A DNA stretch of 36,954 nt. It comes from Clostridia bacterium. GTDB lineage: Bacteria; Bacillota; Clostridia; Oscillospirales; Acutalibacteraceae. Location of the stretch: NCBI GenBank assembly GCA_017465825.1, contig JAFTVI010000028.1, positions 1 to 36,954 on the forward strand, given 5' to 3'. The position numbers were made by a program, and so were the translations under genes. Shown here piece after piece: positions 23,289 through 31,290 of the stretch (position 1 is the first letter of the stretch; the number at the start of each line of letters is the position of its first letter). Below the pieces are notes generated by a model that was given only the letters and a program-made list of their open reading frames with translations, was not told the DNA's origin and did not search any database.

Positions 23289-24128
23289 TTATTTTTTTAT
23301 TCTCATTGAAATATCGAAGGCTTTTACCGAATGGGTTATTGCTCCCATCGAAATAATATCCACGCCTGCCTGTGCGACTGTTCTGATATTTTCAAGAGTT
23401 ACATTGCCCGAAGCCTCTGTAAGTGCCTTACCGTCGATAACATCAACGGCTTCTTTCATCTGTTCGAGGTTCATATTATCGAGCATAATAATATCTGCTC
23501 CTGCCGCTACAGCCTCTTTTACCTCATCGAGAGTTCTCGTTTCAACCTCAATTTTAACGGTATGACCGATTTTTTTGCGGAGTGCCTCAACGGTCTTTGT
23601 AATTCCGCCGCCTGCGTCAATGTGGTTGTCCTTGAGCATTGCCGCATCGGAAAGATTATAGCGGTGATTATGTCCGCCGCCGCAGGTTACCGCATACTTC
23701 TGTATTGCGCGAAGGCCCGGGAGAGTTTTTCTTGTGTCTGCAATGGATGTGCCCGTGCCCTCAACAGCTTTGACCGCCGCATTCGTCATAGATGCAACAC
23801 CCGACATATGCTGTAAAAGGTTGAGTGAAGTTCTTTCGCCCTCAAGCAGTTTGAGAGTTTTGCCGCTGAATTCGGCAATCAGGTCACCTGCCTTAAGCTC
23901 CTCACCGTCGTGCTTATAAAGGGTATATTCAAACGTATTGTCAAGGAGTGAGAACACTCTCATTGCGATATCAATTCCGCACAGAACACCGTCTGCCTTT
24001 GATACAAAATATGCATCTGTTCTGTCATCGTCGCTGAAAAGATATGCAGAAGAAACATCTATATAATTTATATCTTCCGTGATTGCTTTTTTAATAAGCT
24101 CATCAACATAAAAATCGGGAAGTATCAT
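23289..24128 (-). CDS. nadC: Nicotinate-nucleotide diphosphorylase (carboxylating)
   Basis: A 279-residue enzyme that makes nicotinate mononucleotide from quinolinate and PRPP in de novo NAD synthesis. Family blocks are IADTRKTLPGLRAIQKYAV, GGGHNHRYNLSDAAMLKDNH, VKIEVETRTLDEV, ADIIMLDNM and the closing ISMGAITHSVKAFDISM. Length is normal. The ATG overlaps the nadB stop as ATGA, so the two are translationally coupled. nadA, the remaining step, is not in the window. Confidence 0.95.
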   Translation of the reverse strand: MILPDFYVDELIKKAITEDINYIDVSSAYLFSDDDRTDAYFVSKADGVLCGIDIAMRVFSLLDNTFEYTLYKHDGEELKAGDLIAEFSGKTLKLLEGERTSLNLLQHMSGVASMTNAAVKAVEGTGTSIADTRKTLPGLRAIQKYAVTCGGGHNHRYNLSDAAMLKDNHIDAGGGITKTVEALRKKIGHTVKIEVETRTLDEVKEAVAAGADIIMLDNMNLEQMKEAVDVIDGKALTEASGNVTLENIRTVAQAGVDIISMGAITHSVKAFDISMRIKK

Positions 24129-25606
24129 CTTTCGTCCACCTCATTGAGTATAATATGTGCCGCTGTTGCCATACTTAAAATTTCACACAGCTCAGTCGTT
24201 ATTGCGAAGTTGCCGTTTTTAAGTCTGCCTAAAAGGTTGTCTATACGGATTCTGCCCGAACGGATCTTGCCGTTATCGGGCAAAACAAAATATCCGCGCT
24301 GAAGAATCTCTCTTATTTCTGTTTTTACGCCCTTAGGAACAGGTGCGCCGCCTGTTATATTGTCAATCGGGCTGGGGTACTCCCCTACCGTCGGGAAGCC
24401 TGCCGCCATACAGCGCTTGATATCCTGTGCGGCTCTGCGTGAGAACACAAGAGCCTCGAGGAGTGAGTTGCTCGCAAGCCTGTTTTTGCCGTGAACGCCT
24501 GTATTTGCACATTCGCCCGCCGCATAAAGCCTGGGAACGGAGGTTTTTGCATCAATATCAGTTTCAATTCCGCCCATAAGATAATGCTGACAGGGGAAAA
24601 TCGGAATCAGATCCTTTGTCATATCAACGCCGTAGCGCATACAGCCCTGATAAATTCCGGGAAAACGCCATTTTACAAATTCGGGATCTTCGTGAGTGAT
24701 GTCGAGATAGAAATTATTACTGCCTGTTCGTCTGCTTTCAAGGATAATGGACTTTGAAACAACATCACGGGGAGCGAGTTCAAGTCTTTCATCATAACGG
24801 TGCATAAAGCGTTCCTTATTGCAATTGAGAAGAACAGCGCCCTCACCTCTTACAGATTCACTGATAAGGAACTGCTCACCGTCCTCCGAATTGAAAGCGG
24901 TAGGATGAAACTGAATATAGCTCAGATTTTTTATTTTTGCGCCCAATTCATAGGCAATTCTTATGCCGTCACCTGTTGCGGTTTTGGGATTGGTCGTATA
25001 CTTGTAAATTCTGCCGATACCGCCCGTGCAAAGGATGCAATAACTGCAGAACACACTTCCCAGCTTGCCGTCCTTGATGATATCTGCTCTGAAACCGCTT
25101 TTTACTCTTGAAAGAGCATAAAGTGCCGTATTGGAGCTCAGCTCAATGTTGCTGTGCTTTTCGGTTTCTTTCAACAGCTTGCGCACCATCTCTGCGCCTG
25201 TTGAATCCTTATAATGCATAATTCTGCGTCTGCAATGACCGCCTTCAAGGGTTTTGTCAAGAGTTCCGTCCTCGTTACGGTCAAATTCAACGCCCATATT
25301 ATCCATAATATTTCTTACATCGTCAGGACCTTCACGCACAAGCACGTCAACGGCTTCAATATCATTCGCCTGTCCGCCTGCAATCATAGTGTCCTGAATA
25401 TGCAGATCATAGCTGTCATCCTGCAAATCGAGAACAGCCGCAACGCCGCCCTGTGCAAGGTTGCTGTTTGAAACATTGCTCTCATATTTTGACAGCATAA
25501 GCACGCTCGTTGATTCGTCAAACTGCAGAGATGCGTACATTCCCGCAACACCGCTGCCCACAACAAGCACATCATATATCTTTTTTTCAGTAAGTAAGCT
25601 ATCCAT
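24125..25606 (-). CDS. nadB: L-aspartate oxidase
   Basis: A 493-residue FAD enzyme that oxidises L-aspartate to iminoaspartate, the first step of NAD synthesis; in anaerobes fumarate can accept the electrons. The FAD dinucleotide loop is VLVVGSGVAGMYASLQ. SNLAQGGVAAV, GGHCRRRIMHYKDSTGAEM, GIGRIYKYTTNP, QFHPTAF, MGGIETD and GECANTGVHGKNRLASNSLLEA follow in family order. The C-terminus is a little short for the family, as in other clostridia. The AGGGTGA ribosome site precedes the ATG. The gene is divergent from hflX. Confidence 0.95.
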   Translation of the reverse strand: MDSLLTEKKIYDVLVVGSGVAGMYASLQFDESTSVLMLSKYESNVSNSNLAQGGVAAVLDLQDDSYDLHIQDTMIAGGQANDIEAVDVLVREGPDDVRNIMDNMGVEFDRNEDGTLDKTLEGGHCRRRIMHYKDSTGAEMVRKLLKETEKHSNIELSSNTALYALSRVKSGFRADIIKDGKLGSVFCSYCILCTGGIGRIYKYTTNPKTATGDGIRIAYELGAKIKNLSYIQFHPTAFNSEDGEQFLISESVRGEGAVLLNCNKERFMHRYDERLELAPRDVVSKSIILESRRTGSNNFYLDITHEDPEFVKWRFPGIYQGCMRYGVDMTKDLIPIFPCQHYLMGGIETDIDAKTSVPRLYAAGECANTGVHGKNRLASNSLLEALVFSRRAAQDIKRCMAAGFPTVGEYPSPIDNITGGAPVPKGVKTEIREILQRGYFVLPDNGKIRSGRIRIDNLLGRLKNGNFAITTELCEILSMATAAHIILNEVDER

Positions 25607-25625
25607 AAAATCACCCTATTTAAAT

Positions 25626-25654
25626 AGTATAACACACTTTTACATTTATTTAAA
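25626..25654 (-). promoter_or_regulatory. Probable promoter of nadB-nadC
   Basis: On the minus strand TTTAAA (25654-25649), a 17-base spacer and TATACT (25631-25626), 20 bases before the ATG. The -35 box is poor. No clear repressor site was seen. Confidence 0.55.
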
Positions 25655-25676
25655 TATTTTTTTAAATGAATTTTTA

Positions 25677-25705
25677 TTGCAATAGGTCACACAATATGGT
25701 AAAAT
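25677..25705 (+). promoter_or_regulatory. Promoter of the hflX operon
   Basis: TTGCAA (25677-25682), a 17-base spacer and TAAAAT (25700-25705). Confidence 0.7.
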
Positions 25706-25721
25706 TAAATAGGTGATAACT

Positions 25722-26984
25722 TTGGCTTCATTTTTTGAAATAGAAGATAAACAGGAAGTTTGCGTTCTCGTAAGCGTTGACACAGGCGAATTTGACGCCG
25801 ATGCTTCCATTGACGAGCTTGAAGAACTTGCGCACACTGCAGGAGCAGAGGTTTTTGCAAAGCTGATTCAGAAAAGAGAACGCCCCGACAATGCCACGTA
25901 TCTTGGCGAAGGCAAGCTATTTGAGCTTAAAAATATATGCATCAACAACGACATTGACCTGCTGATTTTTGACGGCGAGCTCACTCCCTCACAGCAGAGA
26001 AACATAGAAAATCATACCGACATAAGAGTAATTGACCGCACAATGCTCATACTTGATATTTTTGCTCTCAATGCAAGAACAAGCGAAGGCAAATTACAGG
26101 TTGAGCTTGCACAGCTTAAATATTCACTTCCCCGTCTGGGCGGCAAGGGCGCACAGATGTCAAGACTTGGCGGCGGCATAGGCACAAGAGGTCCCGGTGA
26201 GTCAAAGCTTGAGTCCGACAGACGTCACATTCACAGACGGATCGACGCTCTGGAAGAGAATCTTAAAAATCTCTCCAAAAGACGCAGTCTGATGCGTCAG
26301 AGAAGAAAGAAAAATTCAGTAACCACCGTTGCAATCGTCGGTTATACAAATGCAGGCAAATCCACACTGCTCAACGCGCTGACTGATGCAGGCGTGCTTG
26401 CCGAAAACAAGCTTTTTGCCACCCTTGACCCAACATCAAGGGCATTGAAGCTCCCCGACGGCAGAAGTGTTCTGCTTGTTGATACGGTTGGATTCATTTC
26501 AAGACTTCCGCACGACCTTGTTGAGGCATTCAAGTCAACTCTTGAAGAGGTTGTTTACGCCGACCTTATACTCAACGTCTGCGATGCATCCGACCCCGAT
26601 TTTGAGGAGCATATACAGGTTACAAAACAGGTCATTTCCGACCTCGGAGCCGGAGCAAAGCCTGTGCTGACCGTTTACAACAAGTGCGATAAAAATCCCA
26701 CTCTGCGTTTCTTCGGCGAATCGGGCAACGATGTAAGAATATCTGCACTTCATAAAATCGGGCTTGACAATATGCTTACAAAAATGTGTTCAATGCTCGA
26801 AAACACAAGGCGGCAGGTAAAATTGCTGATTCCCTACTCTGACGGCAGTATTGCATCAAAAATCCGCAAACAGGGAGCAGTTTTACAGGAGGAATATCGC
26901 GATGACGGTCTGTTTATGGAGGCTGTTCTTGACGGTGTATTTCTCAATAACATAAAACATTATATTCTTCCCGATGAAGAATGA
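25722..26984 (+). CDS. hflX: Ribosome-associated GTPase HflX
   Basis: A 420-residue GTPase that splits or rescues stalled 70S ribosomes. The N-terminal domain includes ATYLGEGKLFEL and ELTPSQQRNIEN. The diagnostic linker GGGIGTRGPGESKLESDRR precedes a coiled coil (IDALEENLKNLSKRRSLMRQ). G1 is GYTNAGKS (207-214), G2 is in FATLDPTSR, G3 is DTVGF and G4 is NKCD. The start is TTG 25722, with AGGTGATAAC upstream; the frame can extend to GTG 25713 inside that ribosome site. It leads an operon with a deacetylase and an ATC-hydrolase-like gene. Confidence 0.95.
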   Translation: MASFFEIEDKQEVCVLVSVDTGEFDADASIDELEELAHTAGAEVFAKLIQKRERPDNATYLGEGKLFELKNICINNDIDLLIFDGELTPSQQRNIENHTDIRVIDRTMLILDIFALNARTSEGKLQVELAQLKYSLPRLGGKGAQMSRLGGGIGTRGPGESKLESDRRHIHRRIDALEENLKNLSKRRSLMRQRRKKNSVTTVAIVGYTNAGKSTLLNALTDAGVLAENKLFATLDPTSRALKLPDGRSVLLVDTVGFISRLPHDLVEAFKSTLEEVVYADLILNVCDASDPDFEEHIQVTKQVISDLGAGAKPVLTVYNKCDKNPTLRFFGESGNDVRISALHKIGLDNMLTKMCSMLENTRRQVKLLIPYSDGSIASKIRKQGAVLQEEYRDDGLFMEAVLDGVFLNNIKHYILPDEE

Positions 26985-27002
26985 TATAAAAAGGAGAAAA
27001 TT

Positions 27003-27896
27003 ATGGACAAGTATTTAATTATCAATGCCGATGATTTCGGTATGTGTCACGCTCACAACGTGGCAACAATGGAGCTTTTCAAATGCGGCGGTATCACGTC
27101 GTCAACAATTATGGCACCCTGTGCCTGGGCAAAGGAAGCTGTTCAGTTTGCAATTGACAATCCGCAGTACGCAATCGGCGTACATCTTACAACTACAAGC
27201 GAATGGGGCAACTACCGCTGGGCGCCCGTAAATAAAGAAAAAACCGCAACTCTGCGCGACGAAGAAGGCTTTATGTGGCACGAATGTGACCAGTTTGCAA
27301 ATGCCGCTGATTTGCAGGAGGTATGCGGAGAAATTGTTGCACAGGTTGAGCATCTTAAAAATTTAGGTCTTAACCCCTCACATCTTGACAATCATATGGG
27401 CTCACTTTACGGTGTTGACACAGGCAGATTTGAGCTTCTTGTTGCAACGATCGAAATTGCAGGCAAATACGGCTTGCCTTTCAGAATGCCCACAACATTT
27501 ACAGATGCTCAGTTCTCCAACGATATGCTCGACATCAAAGTTCCCCGTGAAATGATAGATTCACTTATCGGTCAGCTTGTTGAATTGGGTAAAGCTCACA
27601 AGGTTGCAATGCCCGATTTCCTGCTCCCCGGTGATTGGAACGGTCCGCAGAACGACAGCTACGAGAATTTCAGAGAGTACATATACGAGCTTTACAGAAC
27701 ATTCGAGCCCGGTGTAACCGAAACATACATTCATCCTGCTGTGGAATGTGATGAAATAAAGGCTATCACAGGCTGCTGGCACAGAAGAGTATGGGAATAC
27801 AAGCTCTTCTCCGACCCGAAAACAAAACAGCACATTGATTCTATGGGAATCAAGCTTATCAATTACAAAGACCTCAACAAAATGAGAGGTTATTGA
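27003..27896 (+). CDS. YdjC/ChbG family carbohydrate deacetylase
   Basis: A 297-residue metal-dependent deacetylase that removes acetyl groups from N-acetylated oligosaccharides such as chitobiose. Key blocks: INADDFGMC with Asp10 and Asp11, GVHLT with His61, SHLDNHMG, and IHPAVE near the C-terminus. AAGGAG lies seven bases before ATG 27003, 18 bases after hflX. No chitobiose PTS is adjacent, so the natural sugar is unknown. Confidence 0.9.
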   Translation: MDKYLIINADDFGMCHAHNVATMELFKCGGITSSTIMAPCAWAKEAVQFAIDNPQYAIGVHLTTTSEWGNYRWAPVNKEKTATLRDEEGFMWHECDQFANAADLQEVCGEIVAQVEHLKNLGLNPSHLDNHMGSLYGVDTGRFELLVATIEIAGKYGLPFRMPTTFTDAQFSNDMLDIKVPREMIDSLIGQLVELGKAHKVAMPDFLLPGDWNGPQNDSYENFREYIYELYRTFEPGVTETYIHPAVECDEIKAITGCWHRRVWEYKLFSDPKTKQHIDSMGIKLINYKDLNKMRGY

Positions 27897-27927
27897 TTAA
27901 AAAATCTACTAAAAAGAAGATGTTATT

Positions 27928-28422
27928 ATGAGCAAAGTAAAAAACGAAGCAAAAATCAAAAATCCCCTTATCAAAGCCGTTCGTGAACAGCTTGAGCACA
28001 GAGCTTTATGGCTGTATCTGCTGTGCGACGAAGCCGGCAAGAGAGGTCTCGAGTGGGAGGATTTCGGTTCTGCCGCAGTTAAAAGATGCGGTCTTTCACA
28101 GGGCGCAGGTCTTGTAAAGAAGGGCAATACTGACTCACTTGTGGGACTTAAGAAAACTCTTTTCACAAAGCCTGCACAGTGGGTGTTTGAAATGGATATC
28201 ATCAAAAGTACCGACGATGAGCTGAACATCAATTTCCATTACTGCCCTCTTGTAAAAGCCTGGCAGAAGGCAGGATGCACCGATGAAGAAATTGCAAAGC
28301 TCTGCGACATCGCTATGTGCGGCGACAGAGGTATAGGCGAATGCTACGGTAGTGTGCTCGACCTGCCCCAGAGCATTGCAAAAGGTGACCCTATCTGCGA
28401 ATTGAGATACCACAAGAAATAA
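27928..28422 (+). CDS. L-2-amino-thiazoline-4-carboxylic acid hydrolase-like protein
   Basis: A 164-residue cytoplasmic protein matching the ATC-hydrolase family. The conserved core FHYCPLVKAWQKAGCTDEEI, AKLCDIAMCGDRGIGE and the final LPQSIAKGDPICELRYHKK are typical. The founding Pseudomonas enzyme opens the ATC ring to cysteine precursors, but many clostridial members are uncharacterised and may act on other small molecules. GAAGATG lies upstream of the ATG, and the gene is 31 bases behind the deacetylase. It is the last gene of the hflX operon. Confidence 0.8.
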   Translation: MSKVKNEAKIKNPLIKAVREQLEHRALWLYLLCDEAGKRGLEWEDFGSAAVKRCGLSQGAGLVKKGNTDSLVGLKKTLFTKPAQWVFEMDIIKSTDDELNINFHYCPLVKAWQKAGCTDEEIAKLCDIAMCGDRGIGECYGSVLDLPQSIAKGDPICELRYHKK

Positions 28423-28454
28423 CAACATTTTTTGTTAATCTTAAATTGATATAT

Positions 28455-28492
28455 TAAAAAAACAGTCAGCAGAATTGCACTGCTGACTGTTT
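28455..28492. terminator. Bidirectional terminator
   Basis: AACAGTCAGCAG pairs with CTGCTGACTGTT. On the minus strand TTTTTTAATA follows, so it ends the secreted-protein gene. On the plus strand TACCGTTTTG follows, so it can also end the hflX operon. Confidence 0.85.
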
Positions 28493-28503
28493 ACCGTTTT
28501 GTA

Positions 28504-28995
28504 TCAAGTTGAACTCAAGCTGCTGAAAGAACCAAATGCAATAATCAATGCGCCTATTGCATCAAAAATTTCGGGTGAGAGTCTTTCTTCATCAATATTG
28601 ATCTCAGCAACCTTTGCACCGTTGTAATACTCGTTAATGCTGCTGTCCTCACTGCTGCCGCCCAGCACATCAAACAATCTAAAAAGAATCACGTGCAAAG
28701 CAAGCTCACCGGCTATATGGCTCTTACTCATAAGCACATAAGTACCGTCATCAAGCTCTGCCTGCTTTTCGTAAAGAGCGAGAGTTACACCATAAAGAGT
28801 GCCGATATCGGTAAGCTCGGGATTGTTCTCAATGTCAACACTGATAACAACAGTTTTTGCGTCTTCACCCAAATCACGCACTTTGCAAACAGACTCACCG
28901 GCAATTTCATCAGCCGCATCCGCAAATGCACACAGTGAGAATGAAAAAACAAGTATAATTGATAATACGATTGCACCAACAGATTTTAATTTCAT
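28504..28995 (-). CDS. Secreted protein of unknown function
   Basis: I do not recognise this 163-residue protein. It has a clear signal peptide (IVLSIILVFSFSLCAFA, cleavage about residue 25) and no later membrane span, so it is probably released or held in the wall. The mature part is acidic, with a beta-rich middle (TVVISVDIENNPELTDIGTL) and a C-terminal hydrophobic run (AIGALIIAFGSFSSL). There are no Cys pairs in the mature domain except one Cys near the start. GGAGG lies nine bases before the ATG. It has a consensus promoter (29026-29054) and a palindrome directly upstream of the -35. Confidence 0.75.
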   Translation of the reverse strand: MKLKSVGAIVLSIILVFSFSLCAFADAADEIAGESVCKVRDLGEDAKTVVISVDIENNPELTDIGTLYGVTLALYEKQAELDDGTYVLMSKSHIAGELALHVILFRLFDVLGGSSEDSSINEYYNGAKVAEINIDEERLSPEIFDAIGALIIAFGSFSSLSST

Positions 28996-29025
28996 TATTT
29001 TCCCTCCGATTTTGTTTATATCATA

Positions 29026-29054
29026 ACTTTAGCATAAAAGCTGTATATTGTCAA
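29026..29054 (-). promoter_or_regulatory. Promoter of the secreted-protein gene
   Basis: On the minus strand TTGACA (29054-29049), a 17-base spacer and TAAAGT (29031-29026), 31 bases before the ATG. Confidence 0.8.
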
Positions 29055-29060
29055 TGAAAT

Positions 29061-29076
29061 TGTAAAATATTTTACA
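29061..29076. promoter_or_regulatory. Perfect 16-bp palindrome upstream of the promoter
   Basis: TGTAAAATATTTTACA is a perfect palindrome, six bases upstream of the -35. With flanking bases it resembles the redox-repressor Rex box (TTGTxAA...TTxACAA type), but the match is only partial. Confidence 0.45.
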
Positions 29077-29112
29077 TTATTCCAAATCTGTCGCACAAAA
29101 TTAAGCAAGCAT

Positions 29113-29249
29113 TAAACAATAATTTAATGTACAATTTACAATGTACAATTTACAATTATTGAATAATACAAATCGGGTTAAAGGGCAGAGCCCTTTCCAC
29201 CATTGTACATTATACATTGTACATTGTTAATTCGATAAATTATTGTTTA
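29113..29249 (-). mobile_element. TA-flanked miniature inverted-repeat element, copy D
   Basis: The ends AACAATAATTTA and TAAATTATTGTT and the flanking TA are as in copy A. The interior reads the same as copy A in the opposite orientation, including AAAGGGCTCTGCCCTTT. It ends directly at the stop codon of the HTH gene at 29250. Confidence 0.75.
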
Positions 29250-29438
29250 TCACACATCAAACGGGTCGATATCAAGCGTTTTGCATATTAACATTACTGA
29301 ATCAAACGATGCGCCGCCGATGTTCCTTGAAAGAATCGTCATCAACGTGCTGTAAGGGATGTCTGCTTTTATTGCAAATTCACGCAGACTTTTATAATTA
29401 TCGAGAATTGCATTACGCAATCTTAACTCACGGTTCAT
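29250..29438 (-). CDS. Small HTH protein coupled to the DeoR gene
   Basis: A 62-residue Cro/CI-type helix-turn-helix. LRNAILDNYKSLREFAIKAD, IPYSTLMTILSRNIGGASFD, and LICKTLDIDPFDV give the usual helix pattern. Its ATG overlaps the DeoR stop as ATGA, so it is translationally coupled and may be a partner or antagonist of the upstream regulator. The C-terminus ends one codon before the miniature repeat, and the last codons and stop are unaffected. The function is unknown. Confidence 0.8.
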   Translation of the reverse strand: MNRELRLRNAILDNYKSLREFAIKADIPYSTLMTILSRNIGGASFDSVMLICKTLDIDPFDV

Positions 29439-30217
29439 TTTGGCTCCTCGACAACTATAACTTCAACTCCCTTTTCTTCAATAGCTTCAATTTGTTCATC
29501 CTCGGCTACATTCCAGTCGGTAATAAGATAATTGAGCCGTTCAACAGGACAAATACTTACAATTGAATCAAAACCGATTTTTTCGGTAGGGTACAATCCG
29601 ATTGCAGTCTTTGAACTGTCGAGAACCGCATTCCAAAAACTGATTGCCTGCGATTTTTGAATGGATAAACCAAAATCAGCAGAAATGCAAGCCGAAGTAA
29701 TAAAGCATTTATCGAACCGCAGTTTTTTAATCATTTCAACAGCAAAAGAATCATACAGACTGCCTTTATTATTCATTTCACCGCCGAGCAGAATTGTTGA
29801 AATGTTTTCTTTTGTCCGCAATTCTTCCGCAAGAATAATACTGTTGGTTACAACGCGGATATGCAAATCATCAGGTATATTCTGAACCATTAAATATCCC
29901 ACAGATGCCGCCATTATAAAAACAACATCATTTTCTTTTATCATTGATACGGCTTTTTTGGCAATCTCTGAATAGTTAACCTTTACCTCGGTAAAATCTC
30001 TGCAGGTGCATCCGGCAGGCTTACTGTAACCTATCTGACGCATTGTTATTGCGCCGCCGTGTGTTCTTTTGCAAATGCCTTTTTGCTCAAGCATACGCAA
30101 ATCCCTGCGTGCCGATTCATCCGATATTGCATATTTTTCCGTAATCTCACTGACGGTTATTTTTCCGTTCATTCTGATTATTTCAGCAATCTCCTGCTGT
30201 CGTTCTTCTATGAACAT
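29435..30217 (-). CDS. DeoR/GlpR family regulator
   Basis: A 260-residue repressor type. The N-terminal winged helix-turn-helix has RQQEIAEIIRMNGKITVSEI, DESARRDLRMLEQKG and RTHGGA. The C-terminal sugar-phosphate-binding domain has VTNSIILAEEL, ILLGGEMNNKGSLYDSFAVE and DKCFITSACISADFGLSIQ. Effectors in this family are phosphosugars. No target sugar gene is adjacent, so its regulon is elsewhere. GGAGGAATTGAT precedes the ATG. Direct repeats flank its own -10 (30252-30288), suggesting autoregulation. Confidence 0.9.
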   Translation of the reverse strand: MFIEERQQEIAEIIRMNGKITVSEITEKYAISDESARRDLRMLEQKGICKRTHGGAITMRQIGYSKPAGCTCRDFTEVKVNYSEIAKKAVSMIKENDVVFIMAASVGYLMVQNIPDDLHIRVVTNSIILAEELRTKENISTILLGGEMNNKGSLYDSFAVEMIKKLRFDKCFITSACISADFGLSIQKSQAISFWNAVLDSSKTAIGLYPTEKIGFDSIVSICPVERLNYLITDWNVAEDEQIEAIEEKGVEVIVVEEPK

Positions 30218-30251
30218 ATCAATTCCTCCGTTAAATTTCAGATTTAATCGA

Positions 30252-30293
30252 ATTCGACAACATCATAATAACACACATTCGGCAACATATCAA
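30252..30293 (-). promoter_or_regulatory. DeoR promoter with two 12-bp direct repeats
   Basis: On the minus strand TTGATA (30293-30288), a 17-base spacer and TATTAT (30270-30265). ATGTTGCCGAAT (30288-30277) lies in the spacer and ATGTTGTCGAAT (30263-30252) just past the -10, 25 bp apart. Repeat position and spacing suit an autorepressor. Confidence 0.6.
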
Positions 30294-30334
30294 CATTTTC
30301 GGTAATCGGATTTGCGTATATTTCAATTATAATC

Positions 30335-30367
30335 AAAAAAAAAGCTATGCGGTAAAAACCACATAGC
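30335..30367 (-). terminator. Terminator of the deaminase/pyrophosphatase-like operon
   Basis: On the minus strand GCTATGTGG-TTTTTA-CCGCATAGC (one mismatch) is followed by nine T. Confidence 0.9.
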
Positions 30368-30382
30368 AATTTTTATATTACA

Positions 30383-30703
30383 TCAAGCAATTATTTCACT
30401 CTCAAAATACTGTTCCTGAAAATACAGGATTTCTTTAATCTCCCGTTTAGAAAAGCGCATCCCGTCGGGAGTAACAACCCACTTATCCTCGTTATCGTTC
30501 AGCCTGTGAACTATTGCGATAATTGTGCCCTCGAATTCAGTCAACGGCTCATCAATGCCGAGAATGTAAACATCCTGTTCCTCACCGTCACCGCCGATGA
30601 GCCCCTCAACATATCCGTAATTAACAGGATAAATCATATCATACTTCGGGTGTTTACTGCCCAACGGTCGGTCAACGGTTACTTTTACTGTTTTGCCAAG
30701 CAT
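30383..30703 (-). CDS. Small inorganic pyrophosphatase-like protein
   Basis: A 106-residue protein resembling the core of family I pyrophosphatases: VTVDRPLGSKHPKYDMIYPV, NYGYVEGLIGGDGEEQDVYI and DKWVV. It is only about 60 percent of the usual length (about 170 residues) and the acidic cluster DGEEQD differs from the canonical D-x-x-x-x-D set (DGDPLD type), so activity is not certain. The start is ATG 30703 with TAGGAGAATTT upstream, not the upstream ATG 30724, which lies in the ribosome region. It is eight bases behind the dCMP-deaminase gene; both act on nucleotide-phosphate pools. Confidence 0.75.
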   Translation of the reverse strand: MLGKTVKVTVDRPLGSKHPKYDMIYPVNYGYVEGLIGGDGEEQDVYILGIDEPLTEFEGTIIAIVHRLNDNEDKWVVTPDGMRFSKREIKEILYFQEQYFESEIIA

Positions 30704-30711
30704 AAATTCTC

Positions 30712-31194
30712 CTATAAATGCCATTTTAATTCTTTTGCGGAAATAACCGTATATTCATCCGCATTTTCACCCACGCGCATAATTACGTTATTAATGCCTG
30801 CCTGAATGATAAGTCTTGCACAAATTGGACACGGTTTTGCACTGTGAACAGAATTATCATCAGGATTTATACCTGCCAGATATATATCTGCGCCGACAGT
30901 CAGTTCTCTTGAGCAATTAAGGAGCGCATTCTGCTCTGCGTGAATTGCCTTGCATAAGCCATATCCCTCGCCCTGATGCATATCCAGCTCAATCCGCTCA
31001 CATTTGCCTGTATCGCAACAATTGTCAAAGCCACGGGGAGAGCCGTTATAGCCTGTTGAGATGACAACATCATTTTTAACAATCACCGCACCGTATTTTC
31101 TTTTCAAACAAGTGCTTCTGTAAGCAAAAGTTTCGGCAACATTCAGATATGTATCGATTTTTGATATTCGTTTCTTTCCGTCAGGCTTTACCAT
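30712..31194 (-). CDS. dCMP deaminase family protein
   Basis: A 160-residue zinc enzyme of the deoxycytidylate deaminase/ComEB group, which turns dCMP into dUMP for thymidylate synthesis. The zinc motif is HAEQNALLNC with PCPICARLI. YNGSPRGFDNC and KYGAVIVKND are also family features. GGAG precedes ATG 31194. It starts the operon with the pyrophosphatase-like gene, from a consensus promoter at 31225-31253. Confidence 0.9.
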   Translation of the reverse strand: MVKPDGKKRISKIDTYLNVAETFAYRSTCLKRKYGAVIVKNDVVISTGYNGSPRGFDNCCDTGKCERIELDMHQGEGYGLCKAIHAEQNALLNCSRELTVGADIYLAGINPDDNSVHSAKPCPICARLIIQAGINNVIMRVGENADEYTVISAKELKWHL

Positions 31195-31224
31195 AATATT
31201 ACTCCGTTAAAATAGTATAATATT

Positions 31225-31253
31225 ATTGTATAGAGAAAAAAATGTTTTGTCAA
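31225..31253 (-). promoter_or_regulatory. Promoter of the dCMP deaminase operon
   Basis: On the minus strand TTGACA (31253-31248), a 17-base spacer and TACAAT (31230-31225). It follows the terminator of the sigma gene by two bases. Confidence 0.85.
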
Positions 31254-31254
31254 C

Positions 31255-31277
31255 ACAAAAACGGCACCGAAGTGCCG
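31255..31277 (-). terminator. Terminator of the sigma-factor gene
   Basis: On the minus strand CGGCAC-TTCG-GTGCCG (a UUCG tetraloop) is followed by TTTTTG. Confidence 0.85.
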
Positions 31278-31290
31278 CCATATGGAAAAA

